A stretch of DNA of 64,000 nucleotides from Paraphysomonas bandaiensis (Eukaryota; Chrysophyceae), in contig CBFFRP010000012.1 in assembly GCA_965644295.1 (NCBI GenBank), positions 1 through 64,000 of the forward strand. The letters run 5' to 3'. The translations under genes and the position numbers were made by a program. Below are positions 54,036-63,488 of the stretch, piece by piece; the first letter of the stretch is position 1, and every line of letters begins with the position of its first letter. Below the pieces are notes generated by a model, which was not told the DNA's origin, searched no databases, and was given only the letters and a program-made list of their open reading frames with translations.

Positions 54036-55142
54036 TCAAAGCGTACCGTCCAGAATATCCTTGCCACTCTTTGTAATATCCCAATTATCCATGTATGAAC
54101 TGATATTGTCACCATATCTGGTGATCTCTCTCTCCAATGCATCCTCGTCCATGTCTTCACAGAGTCGGTAGTAGTCAAGAGACGAATGAAGGCTTTCTGA
54201 TAATTCGCTCACTCTGATGTCGGACTGGCCATCCTCTTCGTCATCAGATTTCGCAAGAGACAAAGGAGTAGTAAGCGAAGTCGCAGTTGTCGTTTCCTTT
54301 CGATTCCTTCCTTTCTGGCAGTATGCCCAGGCTAAAAAATCCATCACACATGACCATAGCATAGCGCAGGATCCCTTCTGAATGTACAAAAACACGACAA
54401 AGTAGCCCAGACCTACACAAGGAGAGGTGATCGCACTACAGAATACAGATATGATGTGAATAGTAGACGGACTATTTACGTGCTTAAAGTCTTGCAAAGT
54501 ATTGCCTGTTTGTAGATTGTACCAAATCGATCCGAAACGGGAAGCAGCCTGTACAATAGGATAAAGAGCGAGACGATTGGCAAGAACAGAGATTGGACCA
54601 TTGACACGGTCAGGACCTGTGACGACAATTTTCATTCTACTGAGCTGATATTGAACAACGATAAAAGACGTGACGTTAAATAATATAGAGGCCATGGAGA
54701 GGAAGTAATACACTTGAAATGAAACAGATTGGGCATCGGGAACGAACATAAAACAGTAGCCATTGACAGACGCAATCAGTATGACAAAGCAGCTAATGAA
54801 GAAGTAATACTTTTCGAGTGGAAATATCTTCTTTTTCACAACAACATGTAACACCATAAATACCATGACATTGGACCAAAATGCAGCAGACAGTCCGCAC
54901 AGCACGCACCCCACTCCACGTATCTTTTCACACACAGTATCACTTTCGTTACAGAAATAGAGAACCAAAGAGCAATCGTAACCGATTTCAAACAGAGTCA
55001 TAGCAATCATGATTGTTCTATACGCATTTTGTGGAAGGCGTAGCCACCATATGAGCAGTATGGTCAGTATGCCCAGACATGTATTAAGTACTGCAAGTAT
55101 TCCTATGACTAGAATTACTGCAGGAAAATACGCATTTGTCAT
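54036..55142 (-). CDS. Seven-transmembrane receptor-like protein (GPCR-like)
   Basis: Single exon, 368 residues from ATG 55140-55142 (the frame opens three codons earlier with TTG). Seven hydrophobic helices are evident: 'FPAVILVIGILAVLNTCLGI', 'IMIAMTLFEIGYDCSLVLYF', 'AAFWSNVMVFMVLHVVV', 'YYFFISCFVILIASVNGYCF', 'VYYFLSMASILFNVTSFIVV', 'ALYPIVQAASRFGSIWYNL' (weaker) and 'PCVGLGYFVVFLYI'. Two Cys ('SDTVCEKIRGVGC') lie between helices 2 and 3 as in many GPCRs. The C-terminal tail is long, acidic and Ser-rich ('KSDDEEDGQSDIRVSELSES'), suiting phosphorylation. It resembles the cAMP-receptor-like / frizzled-type GPCRs of protists in layout, but no diagnostic motif was found. Plasma-membrane sensing is inferred. 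Confidence 0.7.
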   Translation of the reverse strand: MTNAYFPAVILVIGILAVLNTCLGILTILLIWWLRLPQNAYRTIMIAMTLFEIGYDCSLVLYFCNESDTVCEKIRGVGCVLCGLSAAFWSNVMVFMVLHVVVKKKIFPLEKYYFFISCFVILIASVNGYCFMFVPDAQSVSFQVYYFLSMASILFNVTSFIVVQYQLSRMKIVVTGPDRVNGPISVLANRLALYPIVQAASRFGSIWYNLQTGNTLQDFKHVNSPSTIHIISVFCSAITSPCVGLGYFVVFLYIQKGSCAMLWSCVMDFLAWAYCQKGRNRKETTTATSLTTPLSLAKSDDEEDGQSDIRVSELSESLHSSLDYYRLCEDMDEDALEREITRYGDNISSYMDNWDITKSGKDILDGTL

Positions 55143-55728
55143 GACCAACAATAAAATGAGAGTCGCGGACCCAAGCTATACATACGCCATTTATATCTAG
55201 GATGATTATGATGCACGCAGCCAGTCTTTGTGCCATGTCTGATGTGCTTGTGTACCAGCCTGGTGTATTTGTACAGAGTATTATCTCTGCTGCAGTCTCT
55301 GGGCAAAAATAAATACCCCGCTTTCGAGATTTTTTCCCCAAATTCTGGAAATTTTGACTATGGATTGTGTCGTAAAGTCATAAACTTTACGAACGATTTT
55401 GGTCACTCACCATAAAACTTCAGCCGGGGAGCATATACACAGTAGGATTCCTACCATCACATCCCTGGTGCTCTACACGGCATATACAGCAGTACCAGCG
55501 GTGTATAACCTCCTATCTCTTTGTAGCTATGCAAGTATAGCATAACCTACTCCTGTGAGCAGGATGAGCGATGGGGCAGGCTATTTGAGGCAACTCTGAA
55601 CACTTGTTGGTATATACATCATATGCAACAATATATTAGTATCTCTCATTTAATGCTTGTCCTTGTACATGTAACAGGGCGTTACTTCTTCTGAGTAATC
55701 ATATTCCACCTTTTGTTAAGTACATTTC
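55143..55728. promoter_or_regulatory. Shared upstream region of divergent receptor and secreted-protein genes
   Basis: 586 bases between divergent starts. A minus-strand frame (55084-55341) overlaps but looks like chance. The region must contain both promoters; no motif is assigned. Confidence 0.4.
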
Positions 55729-56988
55729 ATGACGTTTCGAGCTGTATTCGTCCTTGTTGTTCTCTCCGCAGAGGTGGTGGCACGAAACGTTACATGCAGG
55801 AAACCAAGTACATCTGCTGAATCGTTAATTCAGAGTCGTAAAGTAAACGAGAAGTTTTTAAAGTATTCATGCTCCCCCTCATCTAAAGTCGATCACCACC
55901 TCTGCCCACAGGGTACGGGAATCGGAAATATATTCGAAATATACCCTGCGTTATATACGTTTGCTTTATTGGATGGGCGTAGCATTGTGATAGGGGATTC
56001 CAGCGAAATTGGTATGTTTTGCCAAGTTTTAAATTGTGGCTTTCCTTTTGCTTCGGAGGTAGAGTCTAGTTTCCCTGTCTTGAAGAACAAATCGCACCTT
56101 CGCCATGGGCACGCTTTTTTTTCGAAGTATTTTCAAGATGCCACGATGGAAGACGAGAGTGTGCTACTTCCATCCGGGCTCTCGACAGTCGCAAGTAACT
56201 GGTATCAATACACGGGACAGAACGCTACTCGTAGCTGCATTGAAAGTATTACAGGGTGCGCCTTTGGGAGTGTAGGGTGCGTAGAGCGATATGCTTATCG
56301 TCAGCTTTTCCCTGGAGGTTTACGCCAAAATGTGGAGCCAAGTGAAGTCCATGGTCTATCCGAAGGTGAGTATAAAGCCTTCCTCACTCAGCCATACGAC
56401 AGTGTGAGACGGTTCGATGCAACTATTCACATCAGAGCTCAAATGGCGCATTTAGAGACCAAAAATGAAAGGGCAACTGTCGACATTGCAGATGCAGTGC
56501 AGTATTATGCTACAGTCATATTCCCGGCATTCAGTGATAAATTGACAGATTACTTCTATAAATCCCCAGATACGAAGGACTCCTGGAGGGCGCTCTCGAA
56601 TGCCTCATTAAGCGACCCTCCAAGAGTATTCATATCTTGCGATGACGTAGTATTAAAAACCGCATTGGTGAGTTTACTTCACCGTCGGCCAGTAGAGTAC
56701 CCTATCATACCAGTATATGTAAATGGATCAAGAATAGTACATATGAAGTATCATAATACTCTCAAAGGGACCGTCACAGTCGACCAGTCGGTTGTTGATA
56801 CAGCGTTTGATTGGTATGCGATGAGCCTTGGAAATGTTTTGTTTGCCTACAGAAAAGGCGCAACGAAAATGTTCAGTACCTTTGCTCAGACAGCTATGAG
56901 AGTTAGTTTAGAGAATAGAAAAACAGGGAAGATTTTCATGCTCACGTCTCATAACAAGTGGAGGGCTGTGTGGGATTGGCCAGAATGA
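55729..56988 (+). CDS. Secreted or Golgi-lumen protein, glycosyltransferase-like
   Basis: Single exon, 419 residues, ATG 55729. N-terminal signal sequence 'FRAVFVLVVLSAEVVA', then a lumenal domain with several Cys and N-glycosylation sequons ('NVTC', 'NKSH', 'NATR', 'NASL', 'NGSR'). The block 'GTGIGNIFEIYPALYTFALL' with 'DGRSIVIGDS' resembles the nucleotide-sugar-binding start of fucosyltransferase-type enzymes. 'ATIHIRAQ', 'PRVFISCDDVVLKTAL' and 'DWYAMSLGNVLFAYRKGATK ' followed by 'MFSTFAQTA' fit the C-terminal half of the GT23/GT37-like fold, where an Asp and a Ser/Lys block contact GDP-fucose. I judge this from motif shape only, so the substrate is unknown. Its intronless state contrasts with several split neighbours. 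Confidence 0.6.
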   Translation: MTFRAVFVLVVLSAEVVARNVTCRKPSTSAESLIQSRKVNEKFLKYSCSPSSKVDHHLCPQGTGIGNIFEIYPALYTFALLDGRSIVIGDSSEIGMFCQVLNCGFPFASEVESSFPVLKNKSHLRHGHAFFSKYFQDATMEDESVLLPSGLSTVASNWYQYTGQNATRSCIESITGCAFGSVGCVERYAYRQLFPGGLRQNVEPSEVHGLSEGEYKAFLTQPYDSVRRFDATIHIRAQMAHLETKNERATVDIADAVQYYATVIFPAFSDKLTDYFYKSPDTKDSWRALSNASLSDPPRVFISCDDVVLKTALVSLLHRRPVEYPIIPVYVNGSRIVHMKYHNTLKGTVTVDQSVVDTAFDWYAMSLGNVLFAYRKGATKMFSTFAQTAMRVSLENRKTGKIFMLTSHNKWRAVWDWPE

Positions 56989-57869
56989 GAATTTTTGTGT
57001 GAAGTTGTAGTGGTTGAAGATAGAGAGTGATGCAAGTAGGAATAAAAATTAGAAGTCTACTTACTTGTGTGGAAGTGAAAAAATGCTATTGCTCAGTCGT
57101 TGGCTGTACATTAAAATTGTAAAGTTATGTCACCAAACACACTTTTTGAGTTTTGAGATATATTGCTAGTCCAGTATAAATTTGAACAAATAACAGAATC
57201 CTGAGTGTTTTCATTCCTTCTACTGCAACTCTATGATCACTACTTGAATGTATACCACGCATACCAGAGTATTAAGCCACATATTCCGTACTCGCGATAT
57301 ATATGATTTCTGATGCCACGCTATTCGTAAAAAATTAAAATGGAATGTGTTGAGTTCTGCAATATATATTATGATGTGATATATATTGTGCAATTGAAGT
57401 GAGTTAATAGTGTGCAATAGGTGAAGTCAACTCATAGGTGTAACGGGTGATTATAGTTACAAAGGAATTAAATTCAGTTACTGATGTGTGACTATACAAG
57501 ATATGGAACTGACTGATGAACATATGATGATAAACAGGTGTTGCTGAGAACAGATGTTTCAACATATGTTACACGAATATGCAGTGAAGTGTTCAGAATA
57601 ATAATTAAAATTTCTTACTTGAAAGTGCATTGTGTTCAACATAGCAAGATTAAGGTTTACGTGTAGAGCAAAGTTAACTTCAGTGAAATGTCCAATTCTA
57701 ACAGAATTACTCTTTTATATGGACCTGTAGTGTAGTGTCCAGATCGTCGGAAACAGGGCATACTAACAGTTGGTCAACTGCATTCACGGCATTAAGCGTT
57801 GGCTCGAATATTTGTTGTTGTATCGAAGAATGTCTACCTCTCTCCAATCCATCAGTGGCAGTATTTCAA
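56989..57869. other. Intergenic, no gene recognised
   Basis: AT-rich. A segment near 57381-57420 ('ATATATTGTGCAATTGAAGT') repeats words at 37146, suggesting a further low-copy repeat. No frame of interest. Confidence 0.4.
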
Positions 57870-58343
57870 GTAGTAGTGAATGTCTGGCAATAGGCGTGTA
57901 AAACAATTTAACTAACTGGTACTTAACTCTGATAATATCATACTATTTAACGCAACAAAAGCTGCTTGTGCGTCACTTCAAGCACCATGGTGCAACCTAT
58001 TTCGCTCTCTGTCCTAAAAAGGTGAACTGGGCCCGGATGCCCCTGCTGAGTTGGACCCATTCCTGGATGTTTGAATTCAGTAGTAGGTAGCTCAATAGCC
58101 GGATACCCTACAGGTGGACCCATTCCAGGATACCTGTTTATTCATCAAGGCCCAATCAGGGCTACACAAGTGATATACTAATTAGTGTCCCTTGTACTTC
58201 ACAACAAGCATTAGGCTATGAGTGAGCAGAGCAATATCTGCGGACTATATATGCGACTCACGATAGTTTCCCGGAGAAATATCTCCGGTACTTATTCCCC
58301 TTAACACCACGAAAAGGTGCGAGTTCGACTTTGTTGAGGGAGT
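57870..58343 (-). repeat. Family A repeat copy A11, nearly complete short form
   Basis: Reads from the 3' terminus ('TGAATGTCTGGCAATAGGCG') through 'ACTATTTAACGCAACAAAAG', 'GCTGCTTGTGCGTCACTTCA', three CCGGATG/CCTGGATG-type repeats, 'ACACAAGTGATATACTAATT', 'GCATTAGGCTATGAGTGAGC' and the hairpin CCGGAGAAATATCTCCGG, to the 5' terminus 'GAGTTCGACTTTGTTGAGGG'. At about 470 bp it matches the short form A12 and not the 1.2-kb form A2. Confidence 0.8.
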
Positions 58344-59589
58344 AAAGAGTTTACTGAAATTCAGGCAGATCCAATACACAACAACGGGTGCATGACTGAA
58401 TCTCTATTCAACCACAGAATAGCTTTCCAAGAGATAATATATATATTATTATGTCCTTGATGCAGGACGAGAATTACCCCAAAATATAGGCTCGTCTTAA
58501 AACATTATTTATAGGGCGTTGTAGACATCATCTTTCAGCTTAGAAATATTGCATCGCCCTTGTAATCAACACTCACGGCTCTGACACCCCACAAGTATCA
58601 ACACTTACTCATAGTCTACACAACAAGAGGAAGAGGGCAAAGAAGACAGCCTCTACTCAACATCCATACAACTGACACATGCTACGATGGGAACCCGAAA
58701 TACATAATCTACTGCACAGGGCACCCACAAGAGTCTCTCGTGAAATATAATCAACCCTTAAATAAGGACGAATCCAATTTTAAGAGCCGCCCAGCTAACT
58801 AAAAAGCAAAGACAATTATAGGGGGATTATTTACGTCTTGGTGCTTGTATAATTATACAAATAGCTGTCGTAGCATGATATATTGAAGCTGAGAAGAGGA
58901 CAAATTCACACTACACTGACTGTTAATGCTGCAATTACTATTTACTGGTATCATACTTTCAATATAATAAAATCAAATAATAAGTTATAGGGTACTGTCA
59001 AAATCATGGCAACCCCTGCCTCTGGTCTCTAGTAGTTGTGTGCCGAATGTATGATGAGAGGTCCACGTGAATGTGAGATGAGTGGTCTAAAAGGAGATAC
59101 CCACGGGACAGACATGTGAAGCACCCGTTGCCCAGTTCATAACATCGAATGGAATTTACTCATGGAGAGTGCACGAAATAAGCTGTTGTTGCTAATATGA
59201 TGGTGTAGTTTGAGCTTGTTCACGCTCTTAGTAAGAGTACATCAAAGTCTTGTGCTTATTATGTCTTCCTAAACAATCTTGTGCCTATCCTAGATATCCT
59301 CATTTTTATACTTCGTATACAACAAGGTATTGTGATAATGTGAGATTGACTGAGAAGCATATAAGGAACAAGTCTGAAGGATATAAGATGCTGTATCAGA
59401 TATGGTAAAAAATTGTTGTAAATTGTTCGGTTTTGTAAAATAGCAGTTCTATTTTGGATGTGAGTACCTGAGAAATAAGTAACTGTGCCACAAAAGCAAG
59501 TATAAAGTTTAAATACTTTAAGCTTTAATATATTCAATTTTCGCCAAGTGTTCATACGATCTTAGTTTTACTATCTACTATTTGGGCCG
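58344..59589. other. Intergenic, no gene recognised
   Basis: Short frames only. One further family A-like word set ('GGGGGATTATTTACGTCTTG', 58818) resembles the flank of A10 ('GAGGGATTATTTACG'). No RNA gene or protein similarity. Confidence 0.4.
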
Positions 59590-59830
59590 GGGGAAGACAA
59601 TTCAACCTAGTCAAGTTGGTGGCATTTTGCAGTAAATACATACGTAATCAAAGTATTAAATTATTCAACTTAGACAATATTAGTTGTAAATTAGTGGTTA
59701 TTTTATTCCTTGACTACACATTGTGACTGTTAAAGATACTTAAACCATACAAAATTAATGATTTGGAGATCATTAGAGAACAAACATTGCAACATAACAA
59801 ATAATTTATATACTCATATATACTTAACAA
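59590..59830. repeat. Family B repeat copy B3
   Basis: Starts 'GAAGACAATTCAACCTAGTC', 'AAGTTGGTGG', then 'CTTGACTACACATTGTGACT', 'GTTAAAGATAC' and 'GAACAAACATTGCAACATAA', parallel to B2. Confidence 0.6.
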
Positions 59831-60164
59831 TGTGTGTATGTATCTATCTATATAGCTCACTAGTATATAACGATGAATCCCTTAAGTTAGTGTTGTTATG
59901 AGAATGTATAAATAGTCAATAAACTGTCGACATAACTCCATGAGTCTGCGGAACATCTCTCGATCTTCGGATGCAATGAGTGAAAGCGCTTATCCTCATT
60001 AACCTCTCAATAAACGAATTCGTTGACTACAATTCACATTAATTGTAAAACGGAAATGTTATGTATTGCATGTATACGATGTCTGCATCTATGACATGCC
60101 GGGTAGAGTACGTTATCATGTGTGAATGATATATTAATTTCGCGTCGGTGAATACCATAATACC

Positions 60165-60308
60165 ATGGACCATGAAACCTAGTCATTGTTGAACTCAAAT
60201 TCGTAATTATTTAATGACTAGGTTTTCAACCACTTCACTAAGTTTTACACCAAAATTGGTGTGACTAGGAAGTTCCATCAATTTGACTTTGTCGAATAAT
60301 AAATCCCG
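60165..60308. repeat. Family B repeat copy B4
   Basis: 'GAAACCTAGTCATTGTTGAA', 'AATGACTAGGTTTTCAACCA', 'TTTTACACCAAAATTGGTGT' and 'CATCAATTTGACTTTGTCGA', 'ATAATAAATCCC', i.e. the family edge in inverted orientation. It contains both arms, so it can fold back on itself. Confidence 0.6.
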
Positions 60309-60597
60309 CTTGCGTCGTTATCGTGTTTGTGGGCACTAACTAGCCAGGACATTCCTCGTACAGATCTTTTTACCTGCAAGCCAATTTGAGTGGGTATATT
60401 CTTGAATTCTCTTTCTCAATCCATATTTATAAATATCTCGTTTACGTTATTCCGTGTAAAACAAGTAGAGCATACGTGATTAGAAATATTACGCAGCTAT
60501 GGTACATCTATACAACATGTACACGTGCACACAAACAAATTTACCATAATTTAAATACAACGATACCCCGTAAAGAAGTAATGCGAAATTAGAATCC

Positions 60598-61131
60598 CTA
60601 CCCATGCTCTGATGGAACATCCGATATAACTTCATATAGTTCATCAGAAACAGACTTACAACCTATTACTGACTCCTGCTGTGACACTCCTACACCCATA
60701 ATTTCTTTGAACTTCTCGTGAGTTATTCCATCTTTTCTGGAACCTACCGCACTTAACATGTTTTCTACATCCTGGTCAGACACCTTCTCACCAACACTAA
60801 TCATGATTCGCCTCAACTCCGGTATAGATATCATTCCCGCCTGTAGCTTGCCGTAATTGCGGAGAAATTCAGATGTGTGACCCTTCTGGCCCATGTTTTT
60901 CTTTTTATTCCCCACCATAGCTAAAAACTCGTTCTTTTCAATAGTTCCATTTCCGTTTTTATCAATCTCACTAATCATCAGGGCCAACTCCTCTTTGGTG
61001 GGATTCTGGCCCAGTTGCCTCATCACATGCCCAATCTCTTCTTCAGTGATGCGGCCATCTCCATCACTATCGAACAACTCAAATGCAGCACTGTACTCAA
61101 GTTTGTCCTCCTCACTCAATAGGTGGGCCAT
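60598..61131 (-). CDS. Calmodulin-like EF-hand protein with degenerate C-lobe
   Basis: Single exon, 177 residues, ATG 61129-61131. The start 'EEDKLEYSAAFELFDSDGDG' aligns with calmodulin. EF-hand 1 loop 'DSDGDGRITEEE' and EF-hand 2 loop 'DKNGNGTIEKNE' have all calcium ligands and the final Glu. EF-hand 3 ('NYGKLQAGMISIPE') and EF-hand 4 ('AVGSRKDGITHEKF') lack the key Asp/Glu positions and should not bind calcium. A polar C-terminal extension of about 27 residues has no calmodulin counterpart. The central linker has 'GNKKKNMGQKG' where calmodulin has its helix. It is a calcium sensor or a troponin C / centrin-like light chain rather than calmodulin itself. It could partner the IQ protein at 33199, which is speculation. 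Confidence 0.88.
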   Translation of the reverse strand: MAHLLSEEDKLEYSAAFELFDSDGDGRITEEEIGHVMRQLGQNPTKEELALMISEIDKNGNGTIEKNEFLAMVGNKKKNMGQKGHTSEFLRNYGKLQAGMISIPELRRIMISVGEKVSDQDVENMLSAVGSRKDGITHEKFKEIMGVGVSQQESVIGCKSVSDELYEVISDVPSEHG

Positions 61132-61585
61132 CCTGCATGAGAAAATTATAATGCATAGAATAGACCTAATACAGAGACATACTGCATATGTACCTATATA
61201 AAGATCTGATTATTACTGCATATGTACCTACCTACCTACCTACATCCTGTACACAGGTACAAACATACATGCATACCTACCTAGATACGTACTGGTGTAC
61301 ATTCATATGCTGCCGCTGTTGTCTGTGACCTGTGACACATTTGAAAAAATGCATAATATGCGCTGCGCGCTGCACCATATGTATGCCACAACGTTCAACC
61401 TGCAGTGCGTCAACCCATGACAATCAGAGATGCGTTGGTAGCGGCCTGTATGCCAATGTTGCGTTCAACTTAGTTGAAGGGTGTTGGCCAGTTCTCTCAA
61501 CAGTGCTCTGCTCCTCAGGGGATTGTACCATGAATTAGCGAGAATAGTCAGGGGCATATTGTGAGTAGTTTTTGTTTATTTAACT
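61132..61585. promoter_or_regulatory. Divergent promoter region with (ACCT)n microsatellite
   Basis: 454 bases between divergent genes. A tetranucleotide run ACCTACCTACCTAC and relatives lie at 61217-61285. No other element assigned. Confidence 0.5.
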
Positions 61586-62950
61586 ATGAGTACGGAGCAC
61601 AGCGACAGTGATGTATGCTGTGGAGTATGGAATAGTCAGCGTAAATCACTTGATAAGAGTGACCAGGATCCTACAAGCCGTTTATCAAACATGGGGTTCG
61701 GTAGAACCGACAATTTAAATATTTTGACCGAGCGGGGGGTGTGCTGGTTTCATACTCCTGATGAGAATTGGAGTATTTCGTACTACTTCTCCACACGAGG
61801 CCAAGATAGCTTACATATCTACCTTTGGCTCTTGAAAGATTTATCATGGGTACAGGCGTGGTATGTCAGTGGACATGTATTCGGTGCCCTGACTATTACG
61901 TGGGCAATATACATGATAATCAAGGCTATCCGTAGCCGAAGTGCAGAAGAAATATTTGTCTCTGTCTCTCAGTTTTTGTGGTTATTTGGTAACTTCTGGT
62001 GGATGTTGGGTGAGCTACATGACTCTAAATTCCCTAACGAAGCTCCTTGGTACGATCAATATGCATATGAAGCCGGGTGTGTCGTATCTGCGGCACTTGC
62101 AGTGATATCACTCTATTACTTTATACTGAAGCCTTTGGGCATATTCCCCGTGGACGCTATAACGGATGCGGAATATGATAGTCCGAACCTCGTTTGTCGA
62201 TTTCCAGGGCTCTTCAAATCTTGGCGAGAGTATGAGAACATCCATATTCTCTTCTGGGCTGGCAAGGATTTAGCGTGGAATCTGGAGATATTGGTGATGT
62301 GGTGCGTTTTCGCGGTTCCGACTTTCTTCATTGCGCTAGACTTTGTGTTTGTTTCTCTTTGGGTAAAACGTGGCCTCATCGACCACTCCCATTACTGTGC
62401 GCAATTTTTGTGGGTCATTGCTAACGCTGTATGGGCCTTTGGAGAATTTATTCTCACCCCTGACCATGACGAACCTATAGGTACGGGATATTCATACTTT
62501 ATACCTACTATATATATCAATTGAATAATGTGTATTCTGATGGTAAGATCCCTGTTAAGTGAACGATGTAAATGTATGCTGTATTTGTCCGCGATTTGTG
62601 ATTAGTGTTTCATAGAGATTGAAAAATTCAATCGTGAAGCTAGACTCACGTCGCGATGGTACTCCTCCTGGGCGGTAACTTTTGCTTTTGTTCCACTAGT
62701 GGTGCTGTATTTTGTGTGGATTCCCGCCACATTAATGGGCTGGATCGAGACACCGGCAGATGTGTGTCGCTTATCAATGACAGTATCGGGATTGCCTATG
62801 TGCAAGAAGGATGAGGTTGGCGTCAGTGAGGTTGAATTGCGTAGCACGCAGCCTCCAGCTACTTCCAACCCCATGATAGACAATTTCCATAGCTCTGGAG
62901 AATTGAGTTCGAATGCGTCTCGTGTAGACCGTGCGGAAACTGGCACATAG
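61586..62950 (+). CDS. Polytopic membrane protein with internal duplication, unknown function
   Basis: Two exons, 61586-62480 and 62616-62950 (intron 135 nt, GTACGG...CATAG), give 409 residues; the splice restores one frame ('PDHDEPI' + 'EIEKFNREARLTSRWYSSW'). About eight hydrophobic helices. Two halves look alike. Half 1 (about 75-150) has 'LWLLKDLSWVQAW' and 'QFLWLFGNFWWMLGELHDS'. Half 2 (about 215-300) has 'LFWAGKDLAWNLEI' and 'QFLWVIANAVWAFGEFILTP'. In each the order is K-D-L-[SA]-W, a helix pair, then Q-F-L-W ... W-x-x-G-E. The conserved Lys, Asp, Gln, Trp and Glu inside membrane helices suggest a transporter or channel built from a repeated unit. The C-terminal tail (about 340-409) is polar and Ser-rich. 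I do not recognise a named family. Confidence 0.75.
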
Positions 62951-63488
62951 CGATACTGTATTCACGTTTGTATTCATGGCAATGTAGAAATGACAGAATG
63001 AAAATTTTATTTTATGTGAGGTACATGAAATAAAGTACTGACGTGAATAATCAGGGCTGAACTATGTGCAAAGCTGAGAGCAATGCTCTCGCCTTCCACA
63101 TACACCGGCACTGCGCTTAGAGTAACACGAAACCAGTTATTAATAACATTTTGGACTGAACTATAATTGGAACAGCTTTCCTACATGCGTCCTTATCGTC
63201 TACAACACGTAAGAGTTGACGAACAACGTATACGTAATTGTAAAATACGTATATGAAGTGAGAAGCAATATAATTGTTAATTTTGACGCAATATTGTGTT
63301 ATTAAACTGACAAAATGTTGCCAAGACGCTCTCATACGAGTCAGAACATTGACGACTGCATATTCATTTATACTACTGTATATTGCAGTATTTTACACCC
63401 CAATCATTCCCCCTTTGAATCCTTGCAATATGAAAAGGAATAAGAAAATCAATTCTAATTCAAAACATCAAACTTCAAAGTAAAAAAC
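62951..63488. other. 3' flank and intergenic spacer
   Basis: Contains an AATAAA-like signal ('GAAATAAAGTACTG', about 63028) suited to the membrane-protein transcript. Otherwise no gene recognised. Confidence 0.45.
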
